From Aestuariivirga sp. (GTDB taxonomy: Bacteria > Pseudomonadota > Alphaproteobacteria > Rhizobiales > Aestuariivirgaceae): a DNA stretch of 20,935 nucleotides. The notes beneath the pieces are model-generated. The model ran no database searches. It saw only the letters and a list, made by a program, of their open reading frames with translations, and had not been told where the DNA came from. The DNA lies in contig JADCDC010000598.1 of NCBI GenBank assembly GCA_020252385.1, forward strand, positions 1-20,935, in the 5' to 3' direction. Position numbers and translations under genes: made by a program. Positions 7,157 to 14,712 of this stretch are shown here, piece after piece; position 1 is the first letter of the stretch, and each line of letters starts with the position of its first letter.

Positions 7157-8001
7157 GAGGACACCTTGATGGGCCGCGGATAGCGCCCGGCAACGCAAGT
7201 GCCGGGCAGGCGCGAGCTGAGTTCACGAATGAGCGGGCTGTCGGGCCTGTGGAAACCGGGAACGCCGGTCAGCGTGCGTGAACCCGCCGTGGATTGCCAG
7301 GACGCCCAGGCATGACCGGCCGGGGGTTCCTTGCTGATGAGCAGGGTTTCATCGTCGCCGCTTTCCTGGGGTTCCGCATAGCCGAAGACGAGAAGCCGTG
7401 GCTCGTTGCTGCGGGAGATCACCGGCAGGATGCCGATCACCTTGGGGCCGCCATCCTCGTCCGGGGCAAATCCCACTGTCCAGTCGGAGCGGGTGGCAAG
7501 GATGGCGAGGTCGCCGCGGCGCGCGCGGAGCGCCTCCAGCGCCTGTTGCGGGCCGTCATGACGAGCGACCTCCATGGCGCAGAAATGCTCGCCGATCATG
7601 AGCCTGGCCTCGAGATCGCCGGCTGCGGCCGCATCGAGGTGAAGGGTGATCGGGGCTTGCGCCTGGGTCGATGCCGAGAGGATCACCCGCCAAAGACGCA
7701 CCAGAACATCGGGGGCCACGGTGTCTCCGCCTTGCGCAATGAGGCGGCGCAGCATCGCTGCCTCGCGCGCCGGCCTGAGCGGGGAGGAGGCGATCGATCC
7801 GTCCTTCGCCTTCGTGGCCCTGACCCGGTTCGTCGCCGCGAAACGCCGCCCGAGCAGGTCCAGGATCTGATCGTCGATCAGATCGATTTCCCGCCTGATG
7901 GCGTCCAGCGTGGAGTCGGGGGACAGGGCAGTCATTCGGTGGGCGGGCTCGTGTGGCTTGGCAACGGCCGGCGGGGATGCCCGCCGCGGCGGGCTATTCA
8001 T
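7153..8001 (-). CDS. Chorismate mutase (AroQ) with degenerate prephenate dehydratase-like C-terminus
   Basis: The 282-residue protein starts with an AroQ-type helical chorismate mutase domain (about 30-110): LDAIRREIDLIDDQILDLLGRRF, then Lys64 and RPARE at 77-81, covering the expected Arg/Lys/Asp/Glu active-site positions. It makes prephenate for TyrC downstream. The remaining ~170 residues resemble a shortened prephenate dehydratase. SNEPRLLVFG (198-207) sits where PheA has N-x-TRF-x-V-x-G, DETLLISKEPPAG (217-229) matches the start of an ACT domain, and the end CVAGRYPRP resembles the PheA terminus LGSYPR. The catalytic Thr of TRF is replaced by Pro and much of the dehydratase core is missing, so this part is probably not catalytic. 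The start may be 7935 instead; neither ATG has a clear ribosome site. Confidence 0.85.
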   Translation of the reverse strand: MNSPPRRASPPAVAKPHEPAHRMTALSPDSTLDAIRREIDLIDDQILDLLGRRFAATNRVRATKAKDGSIASSPLRPAREAAMLRRLIAQGGDTVAPDVLVRLWRVILSASTQAQAPITLHLDAAAAGDLEARLMIGEHFCAMEVARHDGPQQALEALRARRGDLAILATRSDWTVGFAPDEDGGPKVIGILPVISRSNEPRLLVFGYAEPQESGDDETLLISKEPPAGHAWASWQSTAGSRTLTGVPGFHRPDSPLIRELSSRLPGTCVAGRYPRPIKVSS

Positions 8002-8031
8002 AGGCGGCGGCCCGGGAAATGCAATCCTGTC

Positions 8032-8775
8032 CTATGGATCGGCCTTCATGCGCCGGGTGGTGGGCACGGGCGCCAGGGCCGGCCTGGTGCGGGGTGCGAG
8101 GCGGCGGGCGCGCTTGCCGGACGCCACGGCATAGACCTGCTTCACGGCCTCCACGATGATGGCGCCGGACAGCGCCGGCATCAGGCGTGAGCCCAGCCCC
8201 TCGATCGCCGGTGCAGCCGAGAGAACGGCGCTGCGCGTCGAGGGCGGAAAGTAAAGGGCATGGGACCAGGAGACGACCGAAAACTGGGTCTCCCGCAGGA
8301 GGCCCGACAGCTGCGGACGCGAGAAGGGCTGCCCATAGCCGAAGGGCGAGGTGTCGAAGCGGGCCCAGACGCCCCGCCGGTTCGGCACCACCAGGAACAG
8401 CCTGCCCTGGGGTGAGAGCACCCGCCAGACCTCCCGCAGCATCTCCTGCGGGGCATCTGTCAGTTCGAGCCCGTGCACCACCAGCGCGATATCGACGACG
8501 CTTTCCAGCAACGGGAGGTCGCACTCATCCACCAGAGCCGACTGGACGGCACCTTCCTCCGGCCAGCGGAAGACGCCCTGGCGGGCCATCATGAAGGCGA
8601 GCTGTGCCTCGGCATTGGCGACGCAGTCGGACAGATAGGGCATGGCATAGCCAAGCCCCATGACACGCATGCCGGAAAGCCCGGCAAGCCGCGGCCGGAG
8701 ACGGCCGGAAAGCGAGCGCCGTGTAGCCAAGCCGAGGCGGCTGCCGTAGAACTCCCTGAGATCGACGATGTCCAT
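8032..8775 (-). CDS. Class I SAM-dependent methyltransferase (Methyltransf_11 type)
   Basis: The 247-residue soluble protein has a methyltransferase core. A loop with weak glycine-rich SAM motif (MRVMGLGYAMPYL, 36-48) is followed by DIALVVHGLELTDAPQEMLREVWRVLSPQGRLFLVVPN (94-131). That is the usual motif II/III region with an acidic-to-helix turn and the LSPQG hinge. The C-terminal third is basic and Ala/Pro-rich. The substrate is unknown. It lies 30 bases upstream of chorismate mutase on the same strand, so it may lead that operon, and is divergent from gloB; this methyltransferase–gloB arrangement is seen in other Rhizobiales. The glycine motif lacks the usual acidic residue and GxGxG pattern, so SAM binding is likely but not certain. 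Confidence 0.78.
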   Translation of the reverse strand: MDIVDLREFYGSRLGLATRRSLSGRLRPRLAGLSGMRVMGLGYAMPYLSDCVANAEAQLAFMMARQGVFRWPEEGAVQSALVDECDLPLLESVVDIALVVHGLELTDAPQEMLREVWRVLSPQGRLFLVVPNRRGVWARFDTSPFGYGQPFSRPQLSGLLRETQFSVVSWSHALYFPPSTRSAVLSAAPAIEGLGSRLMPALSGAIIVEAVKQVYAVASGKRARRLAPRTRPALAPVPTTRRMKADP

Positions 8776-8842
8776 CGGAACCGAGCATAGCCGCTGCCGG
8801 TAAAGAGATCATCAGACTCGACAGGAAGGTTCTCGTTCCCTC
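8776..8842. promoter_or_regulatory. Divergent intergenic region between methyltransferase and gloB
   Basis: These 67 bases must hold both divergent promoters unless they extend into the genes. An AGGAAGG (8823-8829) ends 13 bases before the gloB ATG and is its likely, somewhat distant, ribosome binding site. No operator palindrome is obvious. Confidence 0.4.
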
Positions 8843-9616
8843 ATGGCCCATCTCACGTTTCACCCGTTCATCTGCCGGACTGACAATTATGGCCTGCTGA
8901 TCCATGATCCGGAGTCCGGCGCCACCGCCGCCGTCGACGCACCTGACGCCGGGGAGATCGAGAGGCAGCTCATGCGCCACGGCTGGCAGCTGACCGATGT
9001 CTTCACCACCCACCGTCACGGCGACCATGTGGAAGGCAATGCGGCGCTTCAGCAGCGCTTCGGCTGCCGGATCATCGGCCCCGCCGCGGAGGCGGACAGC
9101 ATTCCCGGCATCGATGCAAAGGTCAGGGGCGGAGACAGCTTCTCCTTTGCAGGGCGTGAGGTGCGGGTCCTCGATTGCCCGGGCCACACCAGGGGCCACA
9201 TCGCCTTTCACATGCCGCAGGAAGAGGCGGTCTTCGCTGGCGATACGCTGTTCTCGCTGGGGTGCGGCCGGGTGTTCGAGGGCTCGATGGAGGAGATGTA
9301 TCGCTCCGTCAGCCAGTTCAAGTCACTGCCCCCCTCCACCATGCTCTACTGCGGCCATGAGTATACCCAGTCCAATGCCCGCTTCGCGCTCTCCGTCGAG
9401 CCCGGCAACGCCGCCCTCCAGGGCCGGGCGGCAGAGGTTGACCGCCTGCGTGCAAAGGGTGCGCTGACCTGCCCCTCCACCATCGGCGAGGAGCTTCGCA
9501 CCAACCCGTTCCTGCGCACCGGCAGCCCGGAGATCAGGGCGGCGCTGGGCTTAGAGGACGCCGAGGATGCAGCCGTCTTCGCCGAACTCCGGCGGCGGAA
9601 GGACGGCTTCAAGTAG
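8843..9616 (+). CDS. gloB: Hydroxyacylglutathione hydrolase (glyoxalase II)
   Basis: The 257-residue metallo-beta-lactamase-fold enzyme hydrolyses S-lactoylglutathione to lactate and glutathione, the second step of methylglyoxal detoxification. The metal-binding motif THRHGDH is at 56-62, followed by the His in PGHTRGH (His115), the bridging Asp134 in FAGDTLFSLGCGRVFEG, and His172 in YCGHEYT. The C-terminal substrate domain (ELRTNPFLR) with the glutathione-binding Arg/Lys region is intact. Length is normal. It is a single plus-strand gene whose last 8 bases overlap the convergent DMT permease. Confidence 0.95.
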   Translation: MAHLTFHPFICRTDNYGLLIHDPESGATAAVDAPDAGEIERQLMRHGWQLTDVFTTHRHGDHVEGNAALQQRFGCRIIGPAAEADSIPGIDAKVRGGDSFSFAGREVRVLDCPGHTRGHIAFHMPQEEAVFAGDTLFSLGCGRVFEGSMEEMYRSVSQFKSLPPSTMLYCGHEYTQSNARFALSVEPGNAALQGRAAEVDRLRAKGALTCPSTIGEELRTNPFLRTGSPEIRAALGLEDAEDAAVFAELRRRKDGFK

Positions 9617-10490
9617 CGGGCGCGCGCCGGAACAGCATGTCCTTGGCGGCGATCACCGCGCCCAACGTGATGAGCAGGCAGGCTGCGGCGACCGGCCAGG
9701 CCAATGGCGCGAAGCCGGCCAGCACGAGAACTAGCGTGGACAGCAGCGGCGAGGCGTAGGAGGCAGCTCCCAGCACCATGATGTCGCCGTGCTTGACGCC
9801 ATAGTCCCACGTATAGAAGGCAGCACCGACGGGAAGCAGCCCCAGCCCCAGCACCGCCCCCCACTGCAGGGCGTCCGCCGGCCAGACCGTGGTCTCGAAC
9901 ATGACATGGCACAGCGCGGAGAGCAGCGCGGTGACGAGGCAGAAGCCCGCCACGACATCGGTCGAGACCTGGCCGAAGCGGCGTGACAGAACGGAATATC
10001 CAGCCCAGATGATCGAACAGGCGAAGGCCAGGGCATGGCCGATCCCGAAGCCTTGGCTAAGCGACAGGCCCTTGCCCTGCGTGATGATCACGGCAGCACC
10101 GGCAAGGCCCAGCAGCACGCCCGCGATGTGATGGGGCTTCAGCCTTTCTCCCGGCAGGAAGGCGGAGAAGACGACGAGGAACAGCGGCCACAGATAGGCG
10201 ATGAGGCTGACCTCGACCGGGGGAGCGGCGCGGATCGCGGTGAAATAGACGAGATGATAGCCGAACAATCCGCCGACCCCGAGCAGCCAGACCGGCCAGG
10301 GCTGGCGCAGCGATCGGGCCGCCCCCTTGCGAAAGGGCCAGGTCACGGCACCCATCAGGCCGCCGATCAGGAAGGTCATGGCGGCGAGCTGGAACGGCGG
10401 AACGCTGCCGCTGGCGGCACTCATCAGCGCCAGCACCGCCCACATGAGAATGGCCGTGAACCCGATCAGCGTGGCGCTGGAACGGCGCAT
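9609..10490 (-). CDS. DMT-superfamily permease, YddG-like (possible aromatic amino acid exporter)
   Basis: The 293-residue inner-membrane protein has about ten hydrophobic helices arranged as two EamA repeats. Several segments resemble E. coli YddG, an exporter of aromatic amino acids: SATLIGFTAILMWA at the N-terminus (YddG ATLIGLIAIVLW), SLIAYLWPLFLVVFSAFLPGE (YddG NYLWP), and LAFACSIIWAGYSVLSRR (YddG LAFIGAFIWAAYCTVTNK). The comparison is from memory and the substrate is inferred. Its ATG overlaps the stop of the preceding permease by one base (TGATG), so the two are coupled. It lies one gene away from the tyrosine-pathway operon, which fits but does not prove the substrate. Confidence 0.82.
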   Translation of the reverse strand: MRRSSATLIGFTAILMWAVLALMSAASGSVPPFQLAAMTFLIGGLMGAVTWPFRKGAARSLRQPWPVWLLGVGGLFGYHLVYFTAIRAAPPVEVSLIAYLWPLFLVVFSAFLPGERLKPHHIAGVLLGLAGAAVIITQGKGLSLSQGFGIGHALAFACSIIWAGYSVLSRRFGQVSTDVVAGFCLVTALLSALCHVMFETTVWPADALQWGAVLGLGLLPVGAAFYTWDYGVKHGDIMVLGAASYASPLLSTLVLVLAGFAPLAWPVAAACLLITLGAVIAAKDMLFRRAPAT

Positions 10491-11401
10491 CAGCCTGACC
10501 TCTCTCTGGGCGTCAGCCAGCGGTCGCCGAAGATCGAGATGACGACGGCGCCGATGATGACGGCGCCCCCGATGAAGGCGGATTCCGGCGGGATTTCACC
10601 AACCCCGATCCAGCTCCAGAGGGGATTCAGCACCACGTCGAGCATGGCGACGAGCGACAGGGTCACGGCCGGCACGGCCTTGGCGCCCCTTGCGTACAGG
10701 ATCAGGGGAATGGAGAGCTGCAGCGGACCCATGAGCGCGAGCAGCAGCATCTGCTCCAGCGAGACCTGGAAGCCTCCTCCCGGATGGCCGCCGAAGACAT
10801 AGCCCAGGATGCCGGCCAGCAGGAAGGTGACGAAGCCGCCGACGCAGATGGCCGGAACCATGTCGAAGGCACGATAGCGCCGGAGCGCCACGGTCTGGCC
10901 CGCGAAGGACAGGGGCACGAGGACCGACACCACGATCCCGATGACATTGCCGGCGGTGACGCCGTCCCAGGCGATGACGCCCACCCCGGCTAGAGCGAGG
11001 AAGGCCGCGATCCACGACGCAAGCGTCGGGCGCTCATGCGTAATCCACGGGCTGAGGATTCCGGCGAAGATGGGGGAGAGCGCGCCGATCACGGAGACGG
11101 TCGCGGTATCCGCCAGGGTCAGCGAGGTGACATAGAGCGTGGAGCCCGCCGTGAAGAAGCCTGCCACGGCGATCAGGGCGGGAAGCGGCACCTCGCGAAA
11201 CTTGTCCAGTGTGTGCCGGCCGTAGACTGCCACCAGATAGGCGAGCACGAAGACCGACATCCAGAAGCCGCGCCAGCAGTTGATCTGCCAGCCGTCGAGC
11301 CCCGGGAGCAGCCGCACGAAGACCCCGGCAAGGCTCCAGCCCAAGGTCGCGCCCAGCACCAAAAGGATGCCTGTGCCATATCCCGGTGTGGGGGCGCTCA
11401 T
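10490..11401 (-). CDS. EamA/DMT-family permease
   Basis: The 303-residue inner-membrane protein has two EamA repeats and about ten helices. The first repeat includes GILLVLGATLGWSLAGVFVR and TLADTATVSVIGALSPIFAGILSPWITHERPT, where the last part is the usual end of an EamA repeat (loop with E-R/K after helix 4). The second repeat includes AVTLSLVAMLDVVLNPLWSWIGVGEIP, the equivalent position of repeat two. Substrate is unknown: the family exports amino acids, polyamine-like compounds and other metabolites. It is upstream of, and translationally coupled to, the YddG-like permease. An 86-base gap with a GC-rich hairpin separates it from the FAD oxidoreductase gene. Confidence 0.85.
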   Translation of the reverse strand: MSAPTPGYGTGILLVLGATLGWSLAGVFVRLLPGLDGWQINCWRGFWMSVFVLAYLVAVYGRHTLDKFREVPLPALIAVAGFFTAGSTLYVTSLTLADTATVSVIGALSPIFAGILSPWITHERPTLASWIAAFLALAGVGVIAWDGVTAGNVIGIVVSVLVPLSFAGQTVALRRYRAFDMVPAICVGGFVTFLLAGILGYVFGGHPGGGFQVSLEQMLLLALMGPLQLSIPLILYARGAKAVPAVTLSLVAMLDVVLNPLWSWIGVGEIPPESAFIGGAVIIGAVVISIFGDRWLTPRERSG

Positions 11402-11444
11402 ATGGTTGGACTGATTCGCTCCGTTCAGCCGTCGTATTTGCCCG

Positions 11445-11477
11445 CCGCCGCCCGTTCCTGCAATGAGTGGGCGGCGG
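11445..11477 (-). terminator. GC-rich hairpin between the FAD oxidoreductase gene and the DMT permease pair
   Basis: CCGCCGCCC (11445-11453) and GGGCGGCGG (11469-11477) form a perfect 9-bp stem around a 15-base loop, 11 bases past the oxidoreductase stop. No run of T follows on either strand, so it is not a classic intrinsic terminator. It may be a weak or attenuating terminator or an mRNA-stabilising 3' hairpin. Confidence 0.4.
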
Positions 11478-11487
11478 GAGATTGGGC

Positions 11488-14004
11488 TCAGGCGCGCAGC
11501 GCCTTGTTGTCGGGGTCGTAGGGGCTCTCGGGGATCACGGTCGCCTTGAACATCTTGCCGAGGATCTTGATCTCGAGCTCGGTGCCAACGGCTGCATGCT
11601 CGGGCCGCACCATGCCAAGTGCGAGGGACTTGTTGACGCGGAAGCCATAGCCGCCATTGGTGGCGCGGCCGATGAGCTCACCGTTGCGGTAGAGAGGCTC
11701 GGAGCCGCGCGCGTCCGAATCCTTGTCCGTTACCCCATGCACTTCCATGGTCACGAAGTTCCAGGCCAGGCCCTTCTGCTTGCCCTCGACGAGCGCGTCA
11801 CGCCCGATGAACTGGCCCTTGTTCGGGTGGACGAAGCGATCGAGCCCGGACTCATAGGCGCTGTACTCGATCGACAGCTCGCGCGGCACCAGGCGGTAGC
11901 TCTTCTCGATCGACAGCGACGACATCGCCTTGATGCCATAGGGGCGGATGCCGAACTCCCTGCCCGCCTCCATCAGGAGGTCGAACAGTGCGATCTGCTG
12001 CTCGATCGGGTGGTGGAATTCCCAGCCGAGCTCGCCCACGAAATTGACGCGGAGCGCATGGGCCGTGACGTGGCCCACGCTGATCTCCTTGCCGGAGAGC
12101 CAGGGGAAGGCCTCGTTCGAAAGATCGGCGTCAGTGAGCTTCTGCAGGACCTTGCGCGAATTGGGCCCGGCGAGGACCAAGACCCCGAAGCGCGTGGTGA
12201 TGGCATTGAGCCTGACGGAGCCGTCCGTCGGGCAGAGCTTCCTCAGATAATCATGGTCATGGCGCTCATAGGCGCCCGCCGAGACCAGATAGAAGCGGCC
12301 CGGCGCCCATTCATAAACCGTGAACTCGGCGCGCACGCCGCCGCGCGGCGTCAGCAGATGGCAGAGCGCGATGCGGCCCATCTTCTTCGGGATCTTGTTG
12401 GCGAGGATCGATTCGAGCCATTCGCGAGCACCTGGCCCCGACACCTCCATCTTGGCGAAGGCCGACATGTCCTGGATGGCGACGTTGCTCATCACGTTGC
12501 GGCACTCCTCGCCCACGAAGGGGAGATAGTTGGAGCGGCGGAACGACCACTTCTCGACGATGCGGCCATCGTCCGTAGGCGGAGCATAATTGTGGTTGGT
12601 CAGCACGTCGGGGCTGTTGATTTCTTCCTTGCTCAGGGAATAGCCCCTGGGCGCGAACCAGCCCGGGCGCTCCCAGCCGTAGACGGAACCGAAGACGGCG
12701 CCCAGATCCTTCATGCGGTCGTAGACGGGTGTGCGCTTCAGGGGCCGTGCTGCGGCGCGTTCCTCATCCGGATAATGGGGCGTGAAGACATTGGCATAGG
12801 CCTCCTCGTTCTTGGCCTTGAGGTAGCCGCGCGTCGCGTAGGGCCCGAAACGGCGCGGATCGACGCCCATCATGTCGATCGAGGGTTCGCCCTCGACGAT
12901 CCATTCGGCGAGCTGCCAGCCAGCACCACCCGAAGCGGTGACGCCGAAGGAGTGGCCTTCGTTCAGCCAGAAGTTTCGCTTGTCCCAGGCGGGGCCGATG
13001 ATCGGCGAGCCATCGGGCGTATAGGCGATGGCGCCGTTGTAGACCTTCTTGATACCAACTTCGCCGAATGCCGGAACGCGGGTGATCGCCGTTTCGATAT
13101 GCGGGGCTAGCCGGTCGAGGTCCTCCTGGAAGAGTTCGTACTCGCTCTGGTCCGACGGCCCGTCCATGTAGCAGCAGGGTGCCCCATGCTCATAGGGACC
13201 GAGCAGAAGTCCGCCATTCTCCTCCCGCATGTACCAGGAGGAATCGGCCTCGCGGAGCACGCCCATCTCGGGAAGTCCCTTGGCCTGCCGCTCCCTGATC
13301 AGGGGATGCGGCTCGGTGACGATGTACTGGTGCTCGACGGGGATCACCGGAATGTCGAGGCCGACCATGGCGCCGGTCTTGCGGGCGAAGTTGCCGGTGG
13401 CCGACACGACATGCTCGCAGGTGATGTCGCCCTGGTCGGTCTTGACGATCCACTCTCCGTTCGGCTTCTGCTCGATCGCGGTGACGGTGGTGTTGCGGTA
13501 AATCTCGGCACCGCGCGAGCGCGCACCCTTGGCCATGGCCTGGGTCAGGTCGGCGGGCTGGATATAGCCATCGTCCGGGTGCTGGATGGCGCCGATCAGG
13601 CCCTCCGTCTCGCAGAGGGGCCAGATCTCCTTCACCTGCGCCGGGGTCAGCGTGTTGACCTTGACGCCGATCGTTTCGGCAACACCCGCATAATACATGA
13701 ACTCGTCCCAGCGGTCGGGGGTGCGGGCCAGGCGGATGTTGGAGACCTTCCTGAAGCCCACATGCTGGCCGGTCTCCGCCTCGAGCGAGTCGTAGAGCTT
13801 GACCGAGTACTTGTGGATCTGGCCCACCGAATAGGACAGGTTGAACAGCGGCAGGAGGCCCGCGGCATGCCAGGTGGAGCCGGAGGTCAGTTCCTTCCTT
13901 TCGATCAGGACGACGTCGCTCCACCCCTTCTTGGCGAGATGGTAGAGCGTGCCGACGCCCACCACGCCCCCGCCGATGACGACCACGCGCGCATGTGTTT
14001 TCAT
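11488..14004 (-). CDS. FAD-dependent oxidoreductase–GcvT fusion (dimethylglycine/sarcosine dehydrogenase type)
   Basis: The 838-residue protein has an N-terminal DAO-type FAD domain (about 6-370), a middle FAO_M-type region (about 375-430), and a C-terminal GcvT/aminomethyltransferase part (about 435-838). The dinucleotide motif is GGGVVG (11-16). STWHAAGLL contains His46, matching the histidine that holds FAD covalently in dimethylglycine dehydrogenase. YTPDGSPIIGP is the second FAD-contact segment. Such enzymes oxidatively demethylate N-methyl amines and pass the C1 unit to tetrahydrofolate. The substrate (dimethylglycine, sarcosine or another methylated compound) cannot be decided from sequence. 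The start is supported by GAGGG nine bases before the ATG. No glycine-betaine demethylase genes are adjacent. A promoter must lie in 14005-14175. Confidence 0.88.
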   Translation of the reverse strand: MKTHARVVVIGGGVVGVGTLYHLAKKGWSDVVLIERKELTSGSTWHAAGLLPLFNLSYSVGQIHKYSVKLYDSLEAETGQHVGFRKVSNIRLARTPDRWDEFMYYAGVAETIGVKVNTLTPAQVKEIWPLCETEGLIGAIQHPDDGYIQPADLTQAMAKGARSRGAEIYRNTTVTAIEQKPNGEWIVKTDQGDITCEHVVSATGNFARKTGAMVGLDIPVIPVEHQYIVTEPHPLIRERQAKGLPEMGVLREADSSWYMREENGGLLLGPYEHGAPCCYMDGPSDQSEYELFQEDLDRLAPHIETAITRVPAFGEVGIKKVYNGAIAYTPDGSPIIGPAWDKRNFWLNEGHSFGVTASGGAGWQLAEWIVEGEPSIDMMGVDPRRFGPYATRGYLKAKNEEAYANVFTPHYPDEERAAARPLKRTPVYDRMKDLGAVFGSVYGWERPGWFAPRGYSLSKEEINSPDVLTNHNYAPPTDDGRIVEKWSFRRSNYLPFVGEECRNVMSNVAIQDMSAFAKMEVSGPGAREWLESILANKIPKKMGRIALCHLLTPRGGVRAEFTVYEWAPGRFYLVSAGAYERHDHDYLRKLCPTDGSVRLNAITTRFGVLVLAGPNSRKVLQKLTDADLSNEAFPWLSGKEISVGHVTAHALRVNFVGELGWEFHHPIEQQIALFDLLMEAGREFGIRPYGIKAMSSLSIEKSYRLVPRELSIEYSAYESGLDRFVHPNKGQFIGRDALVEGKQKGLAWNFVTMEVHGVTDKDSDARGSEPLYRNGELIGRATNGGYGFRVNKSLALGMVRPEHAAVGTELEIKILGKMFKATVIPESPYDPDNKALRA

Positions 14005-14175
14005 GGGTGAATGTCCCTCAAGACCCCGGAATGGATGTGGGCGCAGAATAGTGAGGCAAATTCAACAGTCGTGAGGCGGAACGACCGGGACAGGCCGGAA
14101 TCCGACACTTGGAGCGTGATCCGTAGAAGTGGGACCCATCTTTGTGACATCATCACGCCCTGGTCGGAACGCGCT
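14005..14175. other. Intergenic region: FAD oxidoreductase leader and DUF924 3' end
   Basis: This 171-base gap holds the oxidoreductase ribosome binding site (GAGGG on the minus strand, about 14014-14018), presumably its promoter, and a palindromic repeat (14112-14158). I could not identify convincing -35/-10 elements. It follows the last gene of the Moco cassette and precedes the oxidoreductase on the same strand. Confidence 0.5.
14112..14158. repeat. Rhizobiales-type palindromic intergenic repeat
   Basis: GCGTGAT (14114-14120) and ATCACGC (14152-14158) form an inverted repeat around a 31-base centre containing CCGTAGAAGTGGGACC. This resembles the widespread Rhizobiales element with arms like GAGCATGATC…GATCATGCTC and a central AAAAGTGGG core. 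I recall that element from other genomes and could not align it here. Only one copy is in this window. Downstream of DUF924 it may act as a 3' hairpin. Confidence 0.55.
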
Positions 14176-14712
14176 CTAACCCGCGAAACCGCCGGATTTC
14201 AGGAAGGCCAGTTCGGCAGGCGTCGATTGCCGGCCCAGCACCGGGTTGCGGTGCGGAAAGCGCCCGAAGCGGGCGATGATGTCGAGGTGCACGCGGGCCC
14301 AGTGGGCCATGTCCGAAAGCCCCATGGCCTGGAACAAGGCAACCCCGCGGTGCTGGGCGTCGATGTCCTCGGCATGTTCATAGGGCATGATGAGCCAGCG
14401 CGCCCGGGGGGCCGGAAGACTCTGGTGGAAGCCCTGCCCGATCCAGCCCTTCGCCAGACGCAACGCCCGCTGGTCGGCCGCGAAGGCGAGTGGGCTTCCC
14501 CGGTTGATGTTGCGGGACACCTGGTCGAGCAGGATGACCAGTCCCAGGGCGCCTTCTGGCGTCTCGCCCCAATGGTCGAAGGCGCCATGGCGCGCCTCCG
14601 CCAGCGCGGCGCCGAACCGCACCTTCAGCGCGCCGTCGAAGGCGGCATCCTTGAAGAACCAGCGCGCCTCGCCCGCATCTTCCCAGAAGGCGGTGACCTG
14701 TTGCGGTGTCAT
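14176..14712 (-). CDS. DUF924 family protein
   Basis: The 178-residue soluble all-helical protein has the DUF924 pattern: FWEDAGEARWFFKDAAFD near the N-terminus, LGLVILLDQVSRNINRGSPLAFAADQRAL (57-85), LIMPYEHAED (107-116) and ARFGRFPHRNPVLGRQSTPAE (146-166). The conserved D-Q-x-x-R-N and R-F-P-H-R-N motifs look like an active or binding site, but the function is unknown. Its ATG overlaps the mobB stop (ATGA, 14712-14709), making it the last gene of a chain with MOSC, mobA and mobB. That context suggests a link to molybdenum cofactor use, though co-transcription alone is weak evidence. Confidence 0.87.
   Translation of the reverse strand: MTPQQVTAFWEDAGEARWFFKDAAFDGALKVRFGAALAEARHGAFDHWGETPEGALGLVILLDQVSRNINRGSPLAFAADQRALRLAKGWIGQGFHQSLPAPRARWLIMPYEHAEDIDAQHRGVALFQAMGLSDMAHWARVHLDIIARFGRFPHRNPVLGRQSTPAELAFLKSGGFAG

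Noticed and set aside
11467..13110. 547-residue plus-strand open frame opposite the FAD oxidoreductase
   Set aside because: The sense strand carries conserved FAD and GcvT motifs throughout; the antisense product has no recognisable features.
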